Source: a virus. From it: a stretch of 43,646 nucleotides of DNA. The notes beneath the pieces are model-generated. The model ran no database searches. It worked only from the letters and a program-made list of their open reading frames with translations, and was not told the DNA's origin. The stretch spans positions 1-43,646 of IMG/VR virus record IMGVR_UViG_3300037493_001662; one strand, given 5' to 3'. Made by a program: the position numbers and the translations under genes. Positions within the stretch are counted from its first letter, which is position 1, and each line of letters begins with the position of its first letter. Below are positions 38,494 through 43,646 of this stretch, in pieces.

Positions 38494-39561
38494 TTATGTG
38501 AGGTCCAACTTGCCGAAGGCAAGAGGGTTATGAACAACGAGGCCAGCGACGGCTTCGATAAGGCGGGCAGGACCACCACCATTGTCTGGGAGAGCAGTCA
38601 CTTCAGCGACATTTCCACCATAACGGACTTCCACCATGTCAAAAGGAATCACATAACCAACAGTATGATTCTTAAGGAACAGCGAAGGGTGCAGTCTCAG
38701 ACCACCAAAGTCACCTTCGAAGAGGTCGATAGAAGACTGGTATGACGAATCAGACGCATCTCTATTGAAGTTTCTTTGGGACTGTGAAGCCAGAGGAGCA
38801 GCCTGTGTGCCAGCAATTTCCTTGGTCGTATAGACGAGATTTGTGAACGCTCTCTTGAGGAGAGGACCGCAAAGCAAGTCATAGGTCTTGAACTGACCAG
38901 TCTGCTTGTAGATGGATGTAAGGACATTCTGAACTTGGAGTTCAGTAAGGTCACCAACAACACCAGTCGTGACAGACGAGGATGTAGCGTCACCAGCATT
39001 GTAAGGCAGACAGAAGGCATCTGGAACAAGCGTAGCGGCGTGGGTATCCTTGTCAGCAGCCTTAACAAGCCACTTATCAAGACCTCTGGTGAGGTAAGGA
39101 AGAGTGCCGTTGTCAGTCTGAGAACCATTGGAAGAACCAAAGGTCTTTTCCATGTCACGCTTCAGAAGCGTAATAGCCTTAGCGACATTGTTAGCGAGTT
39201 CATCCTTAACACCAGCGATGTTCGTAACAGAAGTCTGAGTCAACTTTGAGACTCTGGTCTTTCTACGGAAAATCTGAATGTGGGCGGCAAGTTCGTTGCG
39301 GTATTGAGTCGCACCTTCCTTGACATAGTTTTCGAAGTCGCCAGCGGCAACGTCGGTGCCATCAACAGTTCCAGTCGTAACCGGGTCGGGGAGCGAGTCC
39401 ACCTGCCAGCGGAACAGGGTCTGTTGAGGTTGTGAACCCTTCTTAGCCATTGAGGTAAGTGGGGTATCCTTCGCGTCAACGAGGGAAATGAGGTTAGCAA
39501 TCTCTTCACGACGACCAAGTTTATTGGCCTGTGAAAGGTTGCGTTCTGTGAGCATAGCCAT
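38494..39561 (-). CDS. Major capsid protein, SU10/DUF5309-like
   Basis: A 355-residue protein with the SU10-type major capsid pattern: an N-terminal segment ending in LVDAKDTPLTSMAKKG (about 27-42), QTLFRWQVDSLPD (about 47-59), an acidic-Gly loop, YRNELAAHIQIFRRKTRVSK (about 88-107), a central helix with KAITLLKRDMEKTFG, and a C-terminal AGLVVHNPLAFGKL. These match the HK97-fold SU10/DUF5309 family. It follows the scaffold gene by 22 bp. It is the most abundant virion protein by expectation. Confidence 0.88.
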   Translation of the reverse strand: MAMLTERNLSQANKLGRREEIANLISLVDAKDTPLTSMAKKGSQPQQTLFRWQVDSLPDPVTTGTVDGTDVAAGDFENYVKEGATQYRNELAAHIQIFRRKTRVSKLTQTSVTNIAGVKDELANNVAKAITLLKRDMEKTFGSSNGSQTDNGTLPYLTRGLDKWLVKAADKDTHAATLVPDAFCLPYNAGDATSSSVTTGVVGDLTELQVQNVLTSIYKQTGQFKTYDLLCGPLLKRAFTNLVYTTKEIAGTQAAPLASQSQRNFNRDASDSSYQSSIDLFEGDFGGLRLHPSLFLKNHTVGYVIPFDMVEVRYGGNVAEVTALPDNGGGPARLIEAVAGLVVHNPLAFGKLDLT

Positions 39562-39583
39562 AGTAGTATATGTATATTAGAGG

Positions 39584-40585
39584 TTAGAGGTATTTTGACA
39601 CTATCGTCTTTAAGTCATCACGATTCCCATTTCTTGCGAAACGAGATTCAACACTCCTTGCAGTAGTATCACTTCTGCTTGATTGTGTATTTGCCGAGGA
39701 CGGTTTTACTGCCAATTGTTGCGTTCCCTTGATAGGGACACCTTTCTTAGCAATTTGACTAGTTCTAGAGGTGTAGCCTCTAACATAGTCTCCAATGAAC
39801 AACTCAAAGTCTGGGAATCGTTTGAACTGCGGGAATGTCTTCAGAACTTGCTGGGCTAACTTGTATTCGCTAGATTCCTTGTTTTTCAACCAAGGATAAC
39901 TTTCGAAAGCAACGGGTTTCCATTGCTCTCTAGCCTTTACAAACTCCAACTGCTTTGGTAGATGAACTTCCATAGCCTGTAGTGCATTGAGTTTCATGTT
40001 TCGAACCTGTTCGGAATCGAAGTATGTCTCACCCATCTGAAAGCCTTCGGGATTGGCTTCGCACTTATATCTGATTTGTCTCGCTTGCTCGTATTCGTTC
40101 TTAATTGCTTCTTGTGAAGAGAGGTCTGCGAATGGGCTATCAACTGTTGGTTGTGGCTTTTCGTTACTCTGCTCAAAGTCCGCAATTTGGGACTTATACT
40201 TCTCGACTTCCTGCTTCATTGTTTCAACCTGCTCTTCAGCCGTCTTACGCAATGCCGTCAGTTTGTCGATACGCTTCTGAACACCTGTTTGTTCGGTGGT
40301 TTCTTCCGTCTCTACTTGTGAAAGAACTTCTTCGCCATCTTGGGCCTCGGTAGTGTTTTCTGTATCCTCAACTAGACCGTCATCTAGTGTATCAACTTCC
40401 TCACCCCTTTCCTCAGTCTGGACTTCGCCCTCTTCTCCTAGAGGTTCGGGCTGACCTTCATCTTGTTCGTCGGAGAACAGTATGTTTCTCAGTTGTGCTG
40501 AGAGTGGGCTTTCATTTTGAGTGATTCCGATATCACTTTCCACGGGATTTAGTGCCTCTCCGTTATCGGCATTGTTTGTAGTCAT
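39584..40585 (-). CDS. Capsid scaffolding protein
   Basis: A 333-residue protein with a strongly acidic N-terminal 90 residues, then a coiled coil (IDKLTALRKTAEEQVETMKQ and onward, about residues 106-140), a central region, and a basic C-terminus (SQIAKKGVPIKGTQQ, then RSDTTARSVESRFARN) that can dock on the capsid protein. Composition, length and position directly before the capsid gene are those of a scaffold that is removed during maturation. No protease gene or protease motif is visible nearby. Confidence 0.85.
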   Translation of the reverse strand: MTTNNADNGEALNPVESDIGITQNESPLSAQLRNILFSDEQDEGQPEPLGEEGEVQTEERGEEVDTLDDGLVEDTENTTEAQDGEEVLSQVETEETTEQTGVQKRIDKLTALRKTAEEQVETMKQEVEKYKSQIADFEQSNEKPQPTVDSPFADLSSQEAIKNEYEQARQIRYKCEANPEGFQMGETYFDSEQVRNMKLNALQAMEVHLPKQLEFVKAREQWKPVAFESYPWLKNKESSEYKLAQQVLKTFPQFKRFPDFELFIGDYVRGYTSRTSQIAKKGVPIKGTQQLAVKPSSANTQSSRSDTTARSVESRFARNGNRDDLKTIVSKYL

Positions 40586-40646
40586 CAGTCAGCGTTTAAA
40601 GTTCGCAGAAACTTAATTCAACAAGTTAACCATTGATTTGGTTTTG

Positions 40647-40907
40647 TCAAGAACCATCTCTATCCTTCAACTTAAGAGCCATTGCTCTAGTATCTTCAAT
40701 GAGTTCCTTGAAATAGACAATGCCATCTGCTCTACCTGCCTGATGGCTTCTCTTTTCCTCTTCAATGTTTTGATTTATAGCAAGACTTGTCTCCTGCTTG
40801 ATAGTTTCATCAAGGATAAACATAACAGTATCCCAAACGTCATTCTGGCTAAATACCAGAGAGTTCTGAATCTTCTGCTTTCTGTCTTGGTCTTTTGTGG
40901 TTCGCAT
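40647..40907 (-). CDS. Small helical protein between portal and scaffold, 86 aa
   Basis: A charged helical protein with SLVFSQNDVWDTVMFILDET and RAGDGIVYFKELI-like sequence near the end. It lies 3 bp after the portal and 60 bp before the scaffold. Small proteins at this place occur in other SU10- and T7-like genomes and are often conserved but uncharacterised. An assembly accessory is likely. Confidence 0.7.
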   Translation of the reverse strand: MRTTKDQDRKQKIQNSLVFSQNDVWDTVMFILDETIKQETSLAINQNIEEEKRSHQAGRADGIVYFKELIEDTRAMALKLKDRDGS

Positions 40908-40910
40908 GAA

Positions 40911-43106
40911 TTATTGAGGTCCAATGCCAACAGGGTTCATTGCCTGTTGCATATCTGCTGGTTCTGCAAGTTCTTGTTGCTCACCGCTTTGCGCTTGTTG
41001 AGCGAACTTATTGCCAACAGGGGATACCCCAGTTCTGCCAATTTGAGCATTTTGTTGCTGTGTAATTGACATTTGGAGGTTCTTTGAATAGTTCTGGAAC
41101 AGGGCTTGGAACACAGGGTCGGATTGAGAGGCTTGTTGTGCCTTGGGGTTCTTTGACATAATGTCCTGCATCGCTTGCAACTTCTGACCAGCCACAGGGT
41201 CGTTTTCGGTGTATTGGGCTTCCAGACCCAACATCATCAAGGCAAGGTCATTCTGGACTTCCTTGTATTGCTTCTGGGTAGCCGTCTTCTGGTCAACCAA
41301 GATATCGTGGGCAGTCTCTGGGGCAACTGCTTGAACCAACTTAACAATCAACTTAGAACGGTCAATTGTTCCAGTTGAGTCCATAGGAAGGATGAACTGG
41401 TTAATGGTCTTCAATTTCTCAAGGACGAAATCCGTATCGTGTTCGCGAATGTCGAATTTCACCATAAAGTCGAACTGGTGATGGTTCTCCATAAAGGTAG
41501 CCGTGATAGGAACACCGGTGACTCTGGTGATTTCATCTGGCAACATAAACTGGATGCAAAGCGAGAATACTTGCTTATACACAGAACTCCAAGCGTTGAA
41601 GAAGTTATTAACAGCAAACTGCTGGGTCATCTGCGTGTGCGTAGGCACGACCTGCGGATGGTAAAGACCAAACTGTTGTGCAACCTTGAGTTCAATACGC
41701 TCCATCAAACTAAAGGCAGTAGCAGGAGTTCCACTCGGACCGCTGAGATACTGATACTCGTCTGGAGAGTTAACTGGTAGCAACTGTCCCGGTCCGATTC
41801 TTGTCTGTGATGCAAGACGCTTCTTAACCATCAACGGAGGACTAACCTCAAGTGCGGTTCTATCTCTGATGGCATCCTTCTGTGCCTTGAGTTCCTCTTG
41901 CTCTGTATAGAGAACTTCTGGGATACCTCTTGACTCAACGATTGAGCGTCTGAGGCGTTCTCTTCTGAACTCCACAAACGGATACTGCCCGTGTGCGTAT
42001 TCAAGGATTTCGTGTTTACCAAATAGATGCTCTTCAACCATTGGGCAGAACACAGTATAATAGATTGCGGAGTTACCAGCCTTATCTAGTTGTCGAGCAT
42101 AGGAGTAAACAATCTCAATGAGATTATTGGCTTTCTCAACAGCGTTAGGAACTGTATTGATAAGCGGAATTAAATTTGAATCTTGAAGATAGCCAGTCTT
42201 ACCAGCGGTATTAACCGCTTGTTCCATAAAGTCTTCAGACCAACCTTCGGTTCTACCAATGCTACGCATCTGGACTTCCGACATAAAGGTTCTCTTGAAG
42301 ATAACTCTGGCATCTTGGATATCAACTGTCTCTGGGGGAAAGGCAATCTCGTCAAACGGCTTAAGTGCGGCTACGACTGGAAGGTTTAGGGAGATATAGG
42401 GTTGCTCATACTCCGACCATCCTTGCTTGTTTAGGTTCTTGCAGATTACCTTGGCTTCCTTTTCCGTGCACATCAAGGACTGCTGAATCATCATAACACC
42501 CATATCTGTGTTTGGGTCGGCTTGAATCTGTTGAATAGCCGTTGCCAACATCCCGTTGCCTTGCATAGCGGCTTGAGCAAGGTCTTCCATTCGGATGATA
42601 TCGTTCTTCTTTGAGATGACTCTATTCCATCCAATGTGGACAGCAGACCAACCAAATTGCATTGTGTATTGAATCCACAGTTCGGCTTCTCTTTCAAGTT
42701 CAGCACGAATCTTGTTGTTAACAACCCAAATCATTAATGTCTGGGCTGCAGATGATTGTTCTGCGTCATTTACTTCAACTCCAGACACCTTAATGTTGGC
42801 TCTAGTCCAGGAAGTCATCAAAAGCACAACCAACTGGTTAATCACATCGTCAATAAGTCTGACTCTTACATCAGACGCACCCTCGAAAGGGAAAGGCTCA
42901 AATCCCAAAGCATCTTCGTGCTTTCTTCCATCATCCGACTGACCTTCCCAGCGACACATTCTCTGGTCGTCAGAACTTGTGAGTCTAGACATATTACCAC
43001 CATAAAACAGAGAGCGATTAAGTTCGTCATTGAGGTATTGTATATCTGGTGTATCGCTTGCTAGGGCGATTTTGTCTGTTCCGTTAGGATAAAAATGTTC
43101 GGACAT
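40911..43106 (-). CDS. Portal (head-tail connector) protein
   Basis: A 731-residue protein typical in length for large podovirus portals. Near the N-terminus CRWEGQSDDGRKHEDALGFE and FPFEGASDVRVRLIDDVINQ form the characteristic clip-and-wing entry segment. The central part has YARQLDK and a P-rich region. The C-terminal 120 residues are Gln-rich and probably disordered (QQQNAQIGRTGVSPVGNKF). The portal forms the dodecameric ring through which DNA is packaged by TerL and ejected. It directly follows terL across the redundant end. Confidence 0.88.
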   Translation of the reverse strand: MSEHFYPNGTDKIALASDTPDIQYLNDELNRSLFYGGNMSRLTSSDDQRMCRWEGQSDDGRKHEDALGFEPFPFEGASDVRVRLIDDVINQLVVLLMTSWTRANIKVSGVEVNDAEQSSAAQTLMIWVVNNKIRAELEREAELWIQYTMQFGWSAVHIGWNRVISKKNDIIRMEDLAQAAMQGNGMLATAIQQIQADPNTDMGVMMIQQSLMCTEKEAKVICKNLNKQGWSEYEQPYISLNLPVVAALKPFDEIAFPPETVDIQDARVIFKRTFMSEVQMRSIGRTEGWSEDFMEQAVNTAGKTGYLQDSNLIPLINTVPNAVEKANNLIEIVYSYARQLDKAGNSAIYYTVFCPMVEEHLFGKHEILEYAHGQYPFVEFRRERLRRSIVESRGIPEVLYTEQEELKAQKDAIRDRTALEVSPPLMVKKRLASQTRIGPGQLLPVNSPDEYQYLSGPSGTPATAFSLMERIELKVAQQFGLYHPQVVPTHTQMTQQFAVNNFFNAWSSVYKQVFSLCIQFMLPDEITRVTGVPITATFMENHHQFDFMVKFDIREHDTDFVLEKLKTINQFILPMDSTGTIDRSKLIVKLVQAVAPETAHDILVDQKTATQKQYKEVQNDLALMMLGLEAQYTENDPVAGQKLQAMQDIMSKNPKAQQASQSDPVFQALFQNYSKNLQMSITQQQNAQIGRTGVSPVGNKFAQQAQSGEQQELAEPADMQQAMNPVGIGPQ

Positions 43107-43646
43107 AGTAGTTGTTTATCAATAGTTAAGGAAAAATCAATAAGAACCTCCGCCAAGGGGCTTATAGGAGTTTGAATCTTCATAGACTGGATTCATAACT
43201 ACAATGTATCTAAGTGCGTCAATGGGGTCTTTAGCGGCTCCCTTGTCTCCATCACTACCGGTCCATTCACGCATAGAATAGATTAGGTTTTGACACTTAT
43301 CTGATATAAACAGTTTAGGCTTATTGATATACGATATAGGCTGGCTTTGGTCAAAGTAGAGCCAGTCGTTGATTATTGACACACCTTGGTCAATCTTGAT
43401 GCCAGCAGATGGCTTAAAATACATAGGGTCTTCTCCGTCATCAAGAAGGTTAATAAGCGTAACCCCTCCATCTTTGCCAATGGCTTGTGTTGCACCAGCA
43501 CGAGGGTCAATATAACGCTCTTCTATTTCTTCTTTTCCTCCCTCAAAATCTCGAATAAGTCCTTTATACTCATCAATACCGCGACCAGCACTCGAACGCT
43601 GTGCAGGGCCTTCTCTACCATCTGCTTTAGAGTCAGGAAGTGCCCA
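43106..43646. repeat. Terminal redundancy, right copy
   Basis: This matches 1-541 with nine substitutions and no indels. All substitutions are synonymous in terL. It marks closure of the circular assembly, not a true exact terminal repeat. Confidence 0.93.
43137..43646 (-). CDS. terL: Terminase large subunit, partial second copy
   Basis: The 3' third of terL recurs at the window end, truncated upstream by the window boundary. The encoded residues are identical to those of the copy at 32-541, including the DPIDALRY nuclease motif. It is the redundant end of the assembly and should not be counted as a second gene. Confidence 0.92.
   Translation of the reverse strand, partial: WALPDSKADGREGPAQRSSAGRGIDEYKGLIRDFEGGKEEIEERYIDPRAGATQAIGKDGGVTLINLLDDGEDPMYFKPSAGIKIDQGVSIINDWLYFDQSQPISYINKPKLFISDKCQNLIYSMREWTGSDGDKGAAKDPIDALRYIVVMNPVYEDSNSYKPLGGGSY

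Noticed and set aside
43106-43646. True direct terminal repeat of fixed genome ends
   Set aside because: The two copies carry nine substitutions. Terminal repeats copied within one genome are expected to be identical, so assembly overlap of related strains is more likely.

Overview
The window is an essentially complete genome of a tailed double-stranded DNA bacteriophage, most likely podovirus-like, assembled from an environmental population. Bases 1-541 recur at 43106-43646, so the non-redundant unit is about 43,105 bp. The two copies differ at nine positions, all synonymous in the terminase gene. No integrase, DNA polymerase or RNA polymerase was recognised, so a lytic lifestyle relying on host polymerases is inferred. 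Nearly all starts lack a Shine-Dalgarno motif. The host cannot be named from the sequence.

Layout. (1) A very long minus-strand late operon runs from about 3671 down through position 1 and, across the redundant end, from 43106 down to 19319. In transcription order it holds small genes, large terminase, portal, scaffold, a major capsid protein of SU10/DUF5309 type, connector and adaptor, small tail or fibre genes, a nozzle-like protein, a fibre, internal virion proteins, a 2738-residue ejection-type protein, holin, GH24 endolysin and a candidate unimolecular spanin. It ends at a terminator at 19202-19246. (2) 3672-4339 is a non-coding control region with palindromes and G7-spaced iterons. (3) 4340-5023 is a short plus-strand operon ending in a terminator. 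(4) 5024-5584 is a mostly non-coding region with a phased AGCGTTAC repeat array between converging terminators. (5) 5585-12841 is a minus-strand early region with an amidoligase, a class II glutamine amidotransferase, seven tRNAs and several unknown genes. (6) 12865-19203 is a plus-strand replication and recombination operon: RusA-like resolvase, RecE-like exonuclease, initiator, DnaC-like loader, ERF annealing protein, tRNA-Arg, metallophosphoesterase and small helix-turn-helix and coiled-coil genes.

How it works together. The initiator and loader resemble lambda O and P: three 22-bp iterons lie inside the linker-coding part of the initiator gene and are followed by AT-rich DNA. A second cluster of the same architecture lies inverted in the late-promoter region 10.7 kb away, sharing an exact 18-bp flank. 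RecE-like exonuclease, ERF and RusA form a recombination module. The amidoligase and amidotransferase pair suggests an uncharacterised amide-bond-forming modification pathway. The most unusual signals are the twin iteron clusters, the phased 17/17/25 repeat array, the amidoligase module, an ERF protein ending in an SSB-like acidic IPF tip, and an endolysin lacking its usual catalytic threonine.
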